The notes below the pieces were generated by a model. It was not told the origin of the DNA. It worked only from the letters and a program-made list of their open reading frames with translations, and ran no database searches. The position numbers and the translations under genes are program-made. 49,819 bases of DNA, taken from Bacteroidota bacterium. Its GTDB lineage: Bacteria > Bacteroidota > Bacteroidia > Bacteroidales > Prolixibacteraceae. Positions within the stretch are counted from its first letter, which is position 1. Each line of letters starts with the position of its first letter. The stretch is taken from positions 1 to 49,819 of the forward strand of contig JAJUGZ010000021.1 in assembly GCA_029265715.1 (NCBI GenBank), given 5' to 3'. This document shows, piece after piece, positions 34,001 to 41,618 of the stretch.

Positions 34001-34336
34001 GGAATGTCCGGAATGCCTGCTTTAACAAAAGACCATCTGGCCAAGTTGCATACGCCAACTCTCTATTTGCTTGGAGGCGAAAAGGATATCGCTTACAAGA
34101 ACGGCATGGACGACTTTAGCAGGATAAACCATGTTCCGGTTTTTGTAGCCAATATGGATGTTGGACATGGCGGTACTTACAGCCAGCCTCATGGAGGCGA
34201 GTTTGCCAAAGTGGCAACTGCCTGGTTTAAATGGCAATTAAAAGGCGATAAGGAAGCCGCCAAAATGTTTACCGGAAACCCGTGCCAGCTTTCCAAATCA
34301 ACAGTTTGGAAAGTTGAAAAGAAGAATTTGCCATAG
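31085..34336 (+). CDS. Two-enzyme fusion: GH146/GH127 beta-L-arabinofuranosidase plus C-terminal esterase
   Basis: A 1083-residue exported protein (signal ends NANAQ, residue 26). Residues about 30-650 are a DUF1680-type (alpha/alpha)6-barrel with beta-sandwich. The zinc/nucleophile cluster Glu337 and Cys339 (GPESCNSY) and Cys406-Cys407 (WCCVGTG) matches the Glu-Cys-Cys-Cys set of GH127 beta-L-arabinofuranosidases, with the sequence style of the related GH146. A second beta-sandwich covers about 680-795. From about 800 a complete alpha/beta-hydrolase is fused: Ser942 in VSGMSCGG, a probable Asp in GGEKD, and His1028 in VGHGG. The reading frame is continuous through the junction. One polypeptide could therefore remove both an ester and the beta-L-arabinofuranose. 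Assignment to GH146 rather than GH127 is a judgement. Confidence 0.88.
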   Translation: MNINSIKIVAGALLLSLFITNNANAQDKLYPNEFPLSDVTLLDGPFKHARDLNLQVLLKYDVDRLLAPYRKEAGLPEKAKSYPNWDGLDGHVGGHYLSAMAMYYAALGNAECKKRMDYMISELKACQEANAKNNPAWGVGYVGGVPKSAELWSKIKEGNAGVIWSAWAPWYNIHKMYAGLRDAWLYAGNEEAKNLFLKFCDWGIDVTSNLSDAKMEEMLGNEHGGMNEMYADAYQMTRDEKYLTAAKRFSHKAFLDPLSQGNDVLDNQHANTQIPKFIGFERIAELSHDEKYQKAASFFWETVTQNRSLAFGGNSRREHFPSVTSCIDFVTVNDGPESCNSYNMLKLTEDVFRMRPLAKYADYYERTILNHILSTQHPEHGGYVYFTSARPRHYRVYSAPNEAMWCCVGTGMENHGKYNQFIYTRSKDTLYVNLFIASELNWKEKGLKIKQETKFPFEEQTQFSITEGSGNFKLMLRHPSWVRKGELKISVNGKDVKYTVLPSNYINIERNWKKGDKVKVLLPMHNHIEHLPNVPEYVAFMHGPILLGAKTGTEDLKGLIADDGRWGQYAGGEYLPVDKAPILVYDDIENIAQKLVPVKGKPLNFKLDVKMVNPMELTLEPFYQIHDARYMMYWLALTNSGYKAYTDSLTKIETAKLELEKRTIDYVMPGEQQPETDHAMQVEKSNKGNNMNEFFREARDGGYFSYDLATNGETNLSLFVRYWGAEWGSRKFDIYIDNEKLVSEDNSNRWNLSQFQNIVYPIPDSMVKGKKHIRVKFQAAQGSTAGAVYVVRLLRAGETKSPASKESGTSNIPAPRVVEDGGTGLYSAIMYTDSTLLTHTIFRPKDLSVFGHKTKLPIIAWGNGACANSPWEHINFLSEVASHGFLVIAIGPMPKEGERGGGRSTSSQLIDAINWAIAQNSNKASVFYNKIDVSKIAVSGMSCGGLQTLETAPDPRVTTAVICNSGIIGNGGGMSGMPALTKDHLAKLHTPTLYLLGGEKDIAYKNGMDDFSRINHVPVFVANMDVGHGGTYSQPHGGEFAKVATAWFKWQLKGDKEAAKMFTGNPCQLSKSTVWKVEKKNLP

Positions 34337-34497
34337 ATTTTCAAAAAAAACAGATGGCCTTGCAATTAATTATTCCGAAGAAATGCCGTTTGCAACTGCT
34401 GTGGTTTCTTAATCGAATAAGCAAATCAAGTTCTTATAAAATATAGTAAAAAGGTACTTTTCTAAACAAGTAAAATAAAATCAAATAATTATAAACG

Positions 34498-36258
34498 ATG
34501 AAAAAAAGTTTGTTCGCTATCATTTCTTCCAAAGGAAGAGCTGTCATGCTTTTAGTGGCTTTTACAGCCCTGTTTTCGCCAATGGTTTTTAGTCAGGCCG
34601 CCAATTCGCCTTTGTTTACCAATTTTGTGTACGAGGGCAACGACCAGGTTTATATCGACAACCCGCTGAGACCCGGCGAGTTTTATAACCCCATTTTGCA
34701 GGGTTGTTATCCCGACCCGAGCGTTACCCGCAAAGGCGATGATTATTATCTTGTTACTTCCACTTTTGCCATGTTCCCGGGCGTCCCGATTTTTCATTCA
34801 AACGATTTGGTGAACTGGAAACAAATTGGGCATGTACTCGACCGCAAATCGCAGTTAGTTGTTCACGACTGCGGAATCAGCGCCGGTATTTATGCCCCGC
34901 AGATTCTGTACAACAAAAACAACGACACGTTTTATATGATAACTACTCAGTTTTCAGGAGGTTTTGGCAATATAGTGGTGAAGACCAAAGATCCGATGAA
35001 AGGTTGGAGCGACCCGATAAAGTTGGATTTTAATGGCATCGACCCCTCGCTTTTCTTCGACGATAACGGGAAAGGTTATGTGGTTCACAACGATGCGCCC
35101 GACCCGGGAAAAGAATTGTACAATGGTCACCGGGTAATTAAAATCTGGGAGTATGATGTGGATAAAGACAAAATAATTCCCGGAACCGACAAAATTATTG
35201 TGGATGGAGGTGTTGACCTTTCGAAAAAACCAATCTGGATTGAAGCACCACACATTTATAAGAAAAATGGGAAATATTACCTGATGTGTGCCGAAGGTGG
35301 CACCGGTGGCTGGCACAGCGAAGTGATTTTTGTGAGCGACAATCCCAAAGGGCCCTACATCCCGGCTCCAAACAATCCGATTCTTACCCAGCGATATTTT
35401 GCCAACGACCGCGTCAATAAAGTCGATTGGGCTGGTCACGCCGACCTGGTTTTAGGTCCCGATAATAAAACATATTACGGTGTTTTTCTGGCTGTTCGCC
35501 CCAACGAAAAACAACGGGTAACCACCGGACGCGAGACATTTATTCTGCCAGTTGACTGGTCGGGTGAATTCCCTGTTTTTGAAAATGGCTTGATCCCGCT
35601 GGAACCAAAATTGAAAATGCCTGCCGGGGTAACCGAAAACAAAGCCGGGAAAGATGGATTTTTCCCCAACGGAAACTTCACGTTTAAAGATGATTTCAGT
35701 GCTGAAAAGCTGGATTACCGCTGGATTGGGTTACGCGGTCCGCGCGAAGATTTTATTTCAACGTCAAAACAAGGGTTGATAATTAAACCGTTTGAAACAA
35801 ACATCAAAGAAGTAAAGCCAACCTCAACACTGTTTTACCGACAGATGCACAAACGTTTTTCGTATTCGGTGAGCATGAAGTATAAGCCTGCATCAGAAAA
35901 AGACCTGGCCGGAATTGTGGCGCTGCAAAGCGAACGGTTCAACTATGTTTTCGGTATTACCAAAAAAGGGGCCGATTATTACATCTTGCTGGAACGGACT
36001 GAGGGAAAATTCAGAAGTCGCGAAACCGAATCGAAAATTGTGGCTAGTGCCAAAATCGACCTTAGTAAACCGGTTCGGCTACAGGTTTCGGCCAATGGCG
36101 ACGATTATCAGTTCAGGTATTCAACTAACGGAACCGACTTTATCAATTTGGGTGGAACTGTTTCGGGCGACATTCTTTCAACCGATGTGGCCGGTGGGTT
36201 TACCGGTTGTTTGCTGGGATTGTATGCAACCTCGGCGAACAATGCTGTGCCTGAATAA
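34498..36258 (+). CDS. GH43 glycoside hydrolase with C-terminal beta-sandwich
   Basis: A 586-residue exported GH43 of the beta-xylosidase/arabinofuranosidase type. The signal peptide ends near residue 33 (VFSQ). The catalytic set is Asp73 (CYPDPSV), Asp182 (GIDPSLFF) and Glu249 (WIEAPH). The C-terminal half from about residue 397 (FKDDFS) is the GH43-associated concanavalin-like beta-sandwich, which contributes to the active site in such xylosidases. A 161-base AT-rich gap precedes it, the largest gap within the second half of the operon, so an internal promoter there is possible although no clear element was seen. A 14-base palindrome overlaps its stop codon. Confidence 0.88.
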   Translation: MKKSLFAIISSKGRAVMLLVAFTALFSPMVFSQAANSPLFTNFVYEGNDQVYIDNPLRPGEFYNPILQGCYPDPSVTRKGDDYYLVTSTFAMFPGVPIFHSNDLVNWKQIGHVLDRKSQLVVHDCGISAGIYAPQILYNKNNDTFYMITTQFSGGFGNIVVKTKDPMKGWSDPIKLDFNGIDPSLFFDDNGKGYVVHNDAPDPGKELYNGHRVIKIWEYDVDKDKIIPGTDKIIVDGGVDLSKKPIWIEAPHIYKKNGKYYLMCAEGGTGGWHSEVIFVSDNPKGPYIPAPNNPILTQRYFANDRVNKVDWAGHADLVLGPDNKTYYGVFLAVRPNEKQRVTTGRETFILPVDWSGEFPVFENGLIPLEPKLKMPAGVTENKAGKDGFFPNGNFTFKDDFSAEKLDYRWIGLRGPREDFISTSKQGLIIKPFETNIKEVKPTSTLFYRQMHKRFSYSVSMKYKPASEKDLAGIVALQSERFNYVFGITKKGADYYILLERTEGKFRSRETESKIVASAKIDLSKPVRLQVSANGDDYQFRYSTNGTDFINLGGTVSGDILSTDVAGGFTGCLLGLYATSANNAVPE

Positions 36259-36271
36259 CCTTTCGAAAGGT
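36258..36271. other. Perfect 14-base palindrome at the end of a GH43 gene
   Basis: ACCTTTCGAAAGGT is its own reverse complement and begins on the last base of the GH43 stop codon. It has no loop, so it is a candidate protein-binding site rather than a hairpin. Its role is unknown. Confidence 0.35.
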
Positions 36272-36398
36272 ATTACGCTACAAATAGATTGGATGATATG
36301 AAACGAGCATGTTTATATCAAAACAAGGATGAATTGAATCAAAGTGAAAATTGCAACATGCGAGTTCCATCCGACAACTTAAAATAAATTATTTCCGG

Positions 36399-37355
36399 AT
36401 GAAGATTAACATCATCACCATCGTTCTTGGATTTTGGGCTATTGCACAGGGCAATGCCCAAAATCCAATTATCAGGCACATTTTTACTGCCGACCCGGCA
36501 CCGCTGGTATATCACGATACCTTGTTTTTGTACACGGGGCACGATACAGCTTCGGTTTCGGCCACTAACTACAAAATGCCCGACTGGCAGGTATTTTCAA
36601 CCACCGACATGGTGAACTGGAAGCACTATGGCACCTGTTTGTCGCCAAAAACCTTTTCGTGGGCAACGGGCGATGCTTATGCCGCACAGTGTGTCGAGCG
36701 TAACGGTAAATTTTACTGGTTTGTGTCCACCTTTCACAAAGCCGACGAAAACAGCAAAGGTGGTGCTGCTATTGGAGTAGCTGTTTCCGACAGGCCAACC
36801 GGCCCGTTTAAAGATGCAATTGGCAAAGCGCTGATTGTGAATGAAATGACAACCGATGTAAAGCACGGCTGGGACGACATCGACCCGACTGTTTTTATCG
36901 ACGACAACGGGCAAGCCTATCTGTATTGGGGAAATCTGAGCTGCCGGTATGTTAAACTGAAAGAAAACATGACAGACCTGGATGGTCCGATAAACTTTCT
37001 GAAGATCAGGAATTTTATTGAAGGTCCCTGGATTTACAAACGAAATGGAATTTATTACCTCGTATATGCCAGTGTGGGCACTAAACCCGAAATGATTGAA
37101 TACTGCACCTCCAAAAGTTTTGAAGGGCCGTGGGAATACCAGGGGATCATTCAGGAAAATGTAGAGAACAGTTTTACAACGCATCCCGGAATAATCGACT
37201 ACAAAGGGAAGTCGTATTTCTTTTATCACAATGGGGCGCTTCCAACAGGAGGCAGTTACCGCCGTTCGGTGTGTGTTGATTACATGTACTACAACGAAGA
37301 TGGGACCATTCAGAAAATTATTCAAACAAAAGAAGGGGTAAAACCGATAAAATAA
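36399..37355 (+). CDS. GH43 glycoside hydrolase without CBM
   Basis: A 318-residue exported GH43 enzyme. The start at 36399 gives a normal signal peptide (MKINIITIVLGFW, ending GNAQ at about residue 21); the frame is also open from 36351, but that would put 16 polar residues first. The triad is Asp32 (TADPAPL), Asp162 (DIDPTVF) and Glu208 (IEGPW). It is paralogous to the GH43 domains at 23809 and 27612 but ends directly after the propeller, with no CBM6. It probably acts on soluble oligosaccharides in the periplasm. The next gene follows after 9 bases. Confidence 0.88.
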   Translation: MKINIITIVLGFWAIAQGNAQNPIIRHIFTADPAPLVYHDTLFLYTGHDTASVSATNYKMPDWQVFSTTDMVNWKHYGTCLSPKTFSWATGDAYAAQCVERNGKFYWFVSTFHKADENSKGGAAIGVAVSDRPTGPFKDAIGKALIVNEMTTDVKHGWDDIDPTVFIDDNGQAYLYWGNLSCRYVKLKENMTDLDGPINFLKIRNFIEGPWIYKRNGIYYLVYASVGTKPEMIEYCTSKSFEGPWEYQGIIQENVENSFTTHPGIIDYKGKSYFFYHNGALPTGGSYRRSVCVDYMYYNEDGTIQKIIQTKEGVKPIK

Positions 37356-37364
37356 AATTCAACG

Positions 37365-38939
37365 ATGAGAAATTCAATTTATGCAGTTGCGCTTATTCTA
37401 TTTTCAGTTCTTACCTTCAAAGCGTCAGCTCAGGAAGGAAAAGCAAAAAACCCGGTAATTTTTGCCGATGTTCCTGATATGTCGATGATCCGTGTTGGCG
37501 ACACCTATTACATGAGCAGTACGACTATGCACATGAATCCCGGAGTTCCCATTATGAAATCAAAAGACCTCATTAACTGGAAACTGGTTAACTATGCATA
37601 CCGTACTCTTGCCGATATGGATGAAACAAACTTAAAAAACGGGAAGAGTGAATATGGTCATGGTTCGTGGGCAAGTTGTATCCGGTATCATAACAATACT
37701 TACTATGTGTCAACATTCTCCGGAACTACCCACAAAACGTACATTTATTCAACCCGGAATATTGAAAAAGGTCCCTGGAATTTAATTACGCTTGATGCTC
37801 AATACCACGATCACACCATTTTCTTCGATGACGATGGGAAAACGTACATCATCTGGAGTGTTCGCAAATTGATGATTGCCGAATTAAAAGATGATCTTTC
37901 AGGGGTAAAAGAAGGTACCCAGAAAGTGCTTATTGAAGATGCCAATGCTCCAGCCGGGAAAAATGTTGCTTTGGGCGAAGGGTCTCAACTGTTTAAGGTA
38001 AATGGGAAATATTACCTGTTTAACATTTGCTGGCCACAAGGCGGCATGCGTACGGTTGTTGTGCATCGTGCCGATAACATCACCGGTCCGTGGGAGGGCA
38101 AGGTTGTTTTGCAAGACAAAGGTGTGGCACAGGGTGGTTTAATCGACACCCCCGATGGCCGCTGGTTTGCTTATTTGTTCCAGGATCATGGTGCTGTTGG
38201 GCGCATCCCCTTTTTAGTACCCGTGAAATGGGAAGATGGCTGGCCTGTATTGGGAGTTGACGGCAAAGTGCCCGAAACCCTCGATTTGCCCGCCAGTAAA
38301 GGCCTGATTCCGGGAATAGTAAACAGCGATGAGTTTAGCCGTAAAAAAGGCGAACCGGCCCTGCCATTGGTTTGGCAATGGAACCACAATCCCGACAATT
38401 CACTATGGTCGGTAACCGAACGCAAAGGTTTTTTGAGATTGAAAACCGGGCGCATCGACAGCCTTTTCCTGAAGTCACGAAATACCTTGACACAACGCAC
38501 CATTGGTCCCGTTTGCACAGGAACAACCATGCTCGATGCCTCGAACATGAAAGAGGGCGATTTTGCCGGCTTGAGTGTTTTTCAGCGCAAATTTGGTCAG
38601 GTTGGAGTAAAGGTTCTGAACGGACAAAAATTTGTCTTTATGGTGAGCAACAAAACCGATGTGCCTACCGAATTGGAAAGTTTGGCATTATTACAAAACA
38701 AGGTTTACCTCAAGATAGAATGCGATTTCAGGAACAAGATCGACGTGGCTAAATTCTTTTACAGTCTCGATGGCAAAGTATGGAAACAAATAGGAGGAGA
38801 GCTGAAAATGGAATACACCCTGATGGAGCACTTTATGGGGTATCGTTTTGGGTTGTTCAACTATGCAACAAAAAATATAGGTGGCTATGCCGATTTCGAT
38901 TACTTCCACATAAGCGACCAGATATCAGAAACCAATTAA
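37365..38939 (+). CDS. GH43 (subfamily 12-like) xylosidase/arabinofuranosidase with C-terminal beta-sandwich
   Basis: A 524-residue exported GH43 enzyme with signal ending ASAQ (about residue 23). The sequence style (NPVIFADVPDMS; MSSTTMHMNPGVPIMKSKDL) resembles subfamily GH43_12. The proposed triad is Asp38, Asp149 (HDHTIFF, with His where Pro is usual after the Asp) and Glu205 (LGEGSQLF). Residues from about 305 form the C-terminal beta-sandwich. Members of this type in PULs release arabinose or xylose from arabinoxylan or xyloglucan fragments. It is followed by the GH9 gene after 15 bases. Confidence 0.87.
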   Translation: MRNSIYAVALILFSVLTFKASAQEGKAKNPVIFADVPDMSMIRVGDTYYMSSTTMHMNPGVPIMKSKDLINWKLVNYAYRTLADMDETNLKNGKSEYGHGSWASCIRYHNNTYYVSTFSGTTHKTYIYSTRNIEKGPWNLITLDAQYHDHTIFFDDDGKTYIIWSVRKLMIAELKDDLSGVKEGTQKVLIEDANAPAGKNVALGEGSQLFKVNGKYYLFNICWPQGGMRTVVVHRADNITGPWEGKVVLQDKGVAQGGLIDTPDGRWFAYLFQDHGAVGRIPFLVPVKWEDGWPVLGVDGKVPETLDLPASKGLIPGIVNSDEFSRKKGEPALPLVWQWNHNPDNSLWSVTERKGFLRLKTGRIDSLFLKSRNTLTQRTIGPVCTGTTMLDASNMKEGDFAGLSVFQRKFGQVGVKVLNGQKFVFMVSNKTDVPTELESLALLQNKVYLKIECDFRNKIDVAKFFYSLDGKVWKQIGGELKMEYTLMEHFMGYRFGLFNYATKNIGGYADFDYFHISDQISETN

Positions 38940-38954
38940 TTTCAAATTGTGGCG

Positions 38955-41594
38955 ATGAAAAAAAACTGTCAACTTTATAAGGGAGGGACAATCTTCCGTA
39001 AATTGGGGTTACGATCAATACTATCTGTTTTCCTTTTAGGATGGGGGGCAGCGGGGGCAAATGCACAAAAATTGCAGTTGAACAACTTGGAATATTTTGA
39101 AACTCCGGGCGTCAATGTCTTTGTTTTCAATAACCAGTATAATGGCATGTTTTTCGACGAAAAGACTGCTGGTATCGAAATCATTCATCATGGGGTCCGA
39201 ACTTCAACCGGGGGGGCTGTCAGGTTGCAAAATACGCCCGAACAATGGGATTTAGTCCCCCGGCTGATCGACCGAAAAGTGGATCCGGCAAACAATGCAA
39301 TATATGTTGAATTGTATTATGCAGACTTTGACTTTAAGTCTAAAATCAGTGTAACCTCAAAAGACAAAGGAGTTGAAATCAGTGTTTATCTTGATAACCC
39401 GCTTCCCCAAAAACTGGAAGGAAGGGCGGGGTTTAACCTTGAATTTTTACCTTCGGCCTATTTCGAAAAGACTTATTTGATGGATGGCAACCCCGGAATT
39501 TTTCCCAAATATCCGGCTGGGAATACGAAAATTGAGCCGATCAGTAATAAAATTCAACAGTTTGGCGGCCATACGACGTTTGACGATCGGGGTCGCGGCG
39601 AATTCATTGTTCCATATCCGATAGCTACCGGGAAATCGATGGTATTAGCGCCTGAAGATCCGGAGCGAATGGTCAGGATCAATAGTCAGGACGCCGATCT
39701 GTTACTTTTTGACGGTCGCAATCTGGCTCAAAACGGATGGTTTATTGTCCGGAGTTTACTCCCGGCGAATAAAACAGGTAAGGTGCTGACCTGGTACCTC
39801 GAGCCCAATGCTATTCCAAACTGGAAGCGGCAGCCGGTAATCGGGTTCTCGCAGGTGGGATATTTGCCTCAGCAGGAGAAAGTTGCCATTATTGAGTTGG
39901 ATAAAAGCGATACACCGTTGAAGACCGCATCGCTCATTCAGGTCGGTCCGGATGGAAAGAATGTGGAAAAACTCAACGGGCAGGTAACAGTTTGGGGAAC
40001 ATATCTTCGTTACAACTACGCAAAGTTCGACTTTAGTAAGGTTAAAGACCCAGGAATCTATTATATTCAATATGGCAACCAGAAGACCAACCCGTTTGTC
40101 ATTGGCCCAAATGTTTACAATGACATTTGGCACCCAACGCTCGATGTTTGGTTCCCGGTACAAATGGACCACATGCAGGTAAACGAAGCTTACCGGATCT
40201 GGCACGGCGTTCCTTACCTGGACGATTGTCTTCAGGCGCCGGTTAACCATCAGCATTTTGACGGTTATACACAGGGGCCTGTTACGGATACAAAATATAA
40301 GTCGCTTGAACGCATTCCGGGAATGGCCGTGGGCGGTTGGTTCGATGCCGGGGATTTCGATATCCAGACAGGCTCTCACAACAGTGTTATTTCAAGCTTT
40401 GTCGAATCGTGGGAGAACTTTAACGTTAACAGAGATGAAACGTTTATCGACCAGAAAACCCGTTATGTCGATATTCATCGTCCGGACGGCAAACCAGATA
40501 TCTTACAGCAAATTGAGCATGGTACATTAAATTTGGTTGCTCAGTGCGAAAATATTGGACATCCGGTCCGGGGAATTATTGTCCCGAATCTGCATCAATA
40601 TCATCATTTGGGCGATGCCTCACAGGAAACAGACAACCTCCCGTACAACCCGAACCTGAAACCATATGAAACAGACGGATTATCGAGCGGGACTTTGGAT
40701 GACCGGTGGGCTTTCACCAACCGCATGACCTTCTTAGACTACCAGACCGCCGCGACACTGGCAGCAGCAAGCCGGGCGCTTCGGGGGTATAACAATGAGC
40801 TTGCTGAAAAGAGCCTGGCTTGTGCCAAAAGGTTATTGGAAGAAGCCGACGAAGCTTCGAAAAAGCCCAATGATGACGAAGAGCCATTTATGAAAATGCT
40901 CGGCAGGGGAGCTGACCTGAATACGGCTTTGCAGTTATACATTACCACCAGAGAAAAAAAATACGCCGACAGGTTTCTTGAGAAAGTGTGGCCGATGCTG
41001 GAACGGGCAACGACGAAGAGCGGCCCAAATTCAGGTCCTTTTTCCGGATTTGGGGGCATGGGCACGATTAATCCGGCTTTGATTGCAATTCCGTACATGG
41101 ACGCCGATTACAAAGCGAAGCTTCGCAACTATATCGTTAAATACAAAGAGTTGATCGATGAAAATGCGAAAGAAAACCCGTATGGAGTTCCCATGTCAAC
41201 ACGGGGCTGGGGCGGAACTTCGCCTGTAATGAATTGGGCAATAACAAATTACTATGCCAATCAGGCGTTTCCTGACATTATTGGAAAAGAATACGTTTTT
41301 AAAGGGCTTAATTTTATTTTTGGTTGCCATCCGTATTCCAATTTATCGTTTGTAAATGCCGTGGGGGTTCGCTCTAAAAAAGTTGCTTACGGGAATAACC
41401 GGGCTGATTTTACGACGATTGCCGGAGGGGTTGTGCCCGGCCTGATTATGCTGAGCCCTGATTTCCTTGAAAACAAAGATGATTGGCCATTTTTCTGGGG
41501 CGAAAACGAATGTATCATTGATGGAGGAGCCTGGTACATCTTTCTGGCAAATGCAGCACAGGATCTAGCTGCTAAAGCGAATCAAAATAAATAA
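38955..41594 (+). CDS. GH9 glycoside hydrolase with Ig-like domain and long N-terminal beta domain
   Basis: An 879-residue exported GH9 protein. ATG at 38955 is preferred; an in-frame GTG lies two codons earlier. The signal peptide ends GANAQ. Residues about 38-275 are a beta-rich region that I do not recognise. An Ig-like CelD_N domain follows (GFSQVGYLP, about 287-385), then the (alpha/alpha)6 barrel with Asp464/Asp467 in WFDAGDFD and the acid Glu852 in GENECI. GH9 enzymes are mostly endo- or exo-beta-1,4-glucanases. This is the only candidate backbone-cleaving enzyme in the locus. Its proline codons (9 CCG of the first 20) differ from the PUL body (3 CCG of 20 in the GH146 fusion), hinting at separate acquisition. 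Confidence 0.85.
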   Translation: MKKNCQLYKGGTIFRKLGLRSILSVFLLGWGAAGANAQKLQLNNLEYFETPGVNVFVFNNQYNGMFFDEKTAGIEIIHHGVRTSTGGAVRLQNTPEQWDLVPRLIDRKVDPANNAIYVELYYADFDFKSKISVTSKDKGVEISVYLDNPLPQKLEGRAGFNLEFLPSAYFEKTYLMDGNPGIFPKYPAGNTKIEPISNKIQQFGGHTTFDDRGRGEFIVPYPIATGKSMVLAPEDPERMVRINSQDADLLLFDGRNLAQNGWFIVRSLLPANKTGKVLTWYLEPNAIPNWKRQPVIGFSQVGYLPQQEKVAIIELDKSDTPLKTASLIQVGPDGKNVEKLNGQVTVWGTYLRYNYAKFDFSKVKDPGIYYIQYGNQKTNPFVIGPNVYNDIWHPTLDVWFPVQMDHMQVNEAYRIWHGVPYLDDCLQAPVNHQHFDGYTQGPVTDTKYKSLERIPGMAVGGWFDAGDFDIQTGSHNSVISSFVESWENFNVNRDETFIDQKTRYVDIHRPDGKPDILQQIEHGTLNLVAQCENIGHPVRGIIVPNLHQYHHLGDASQETDNLPYNPNLKPYETDGLSSGTLDDRWAFTNRMTFLDYQTAATLAAASRALRGYNNELAEKSLACAKRLLEEADEASKKPNDDEEPFMKMLGRGADLNTALQLYITTREKKYADRFLEKVWPMLERATTKSGPNSGPFSGFGGMGTINPALIAIPYMDADYKAKLRNYIVKYKELIDENAKENPYGVPMSTRGWGGTSPVMNWAITNYYANQAFPDIIGKEYVFKGLNFIFGCHPYSNLSFVNAVGVRSKKVAYGNNRADFTTIAGGVVPGLIMLSPDFLENKDDWPFFWGENECIIDGGAWYIFLANAAQDLAAKANQNK

Positions 41595-41618
41595 AAATGT
41601 TTGGTAATGTAGAGGAAC

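Noticed and set aside
36351-36398. Upstream ATG extending the CBM-less GH43 by 16 codons
   Set aside because: It would place polar residues before a normal signal peptide; the start at 36399 restores a standard signal sequence.
38949-38954. GTG start two codons before the GH9 ATG
   Set aside because: The ATG at 38955 followed by Lys-Lys gives the usual signal peptide start and needs no rare start codon.
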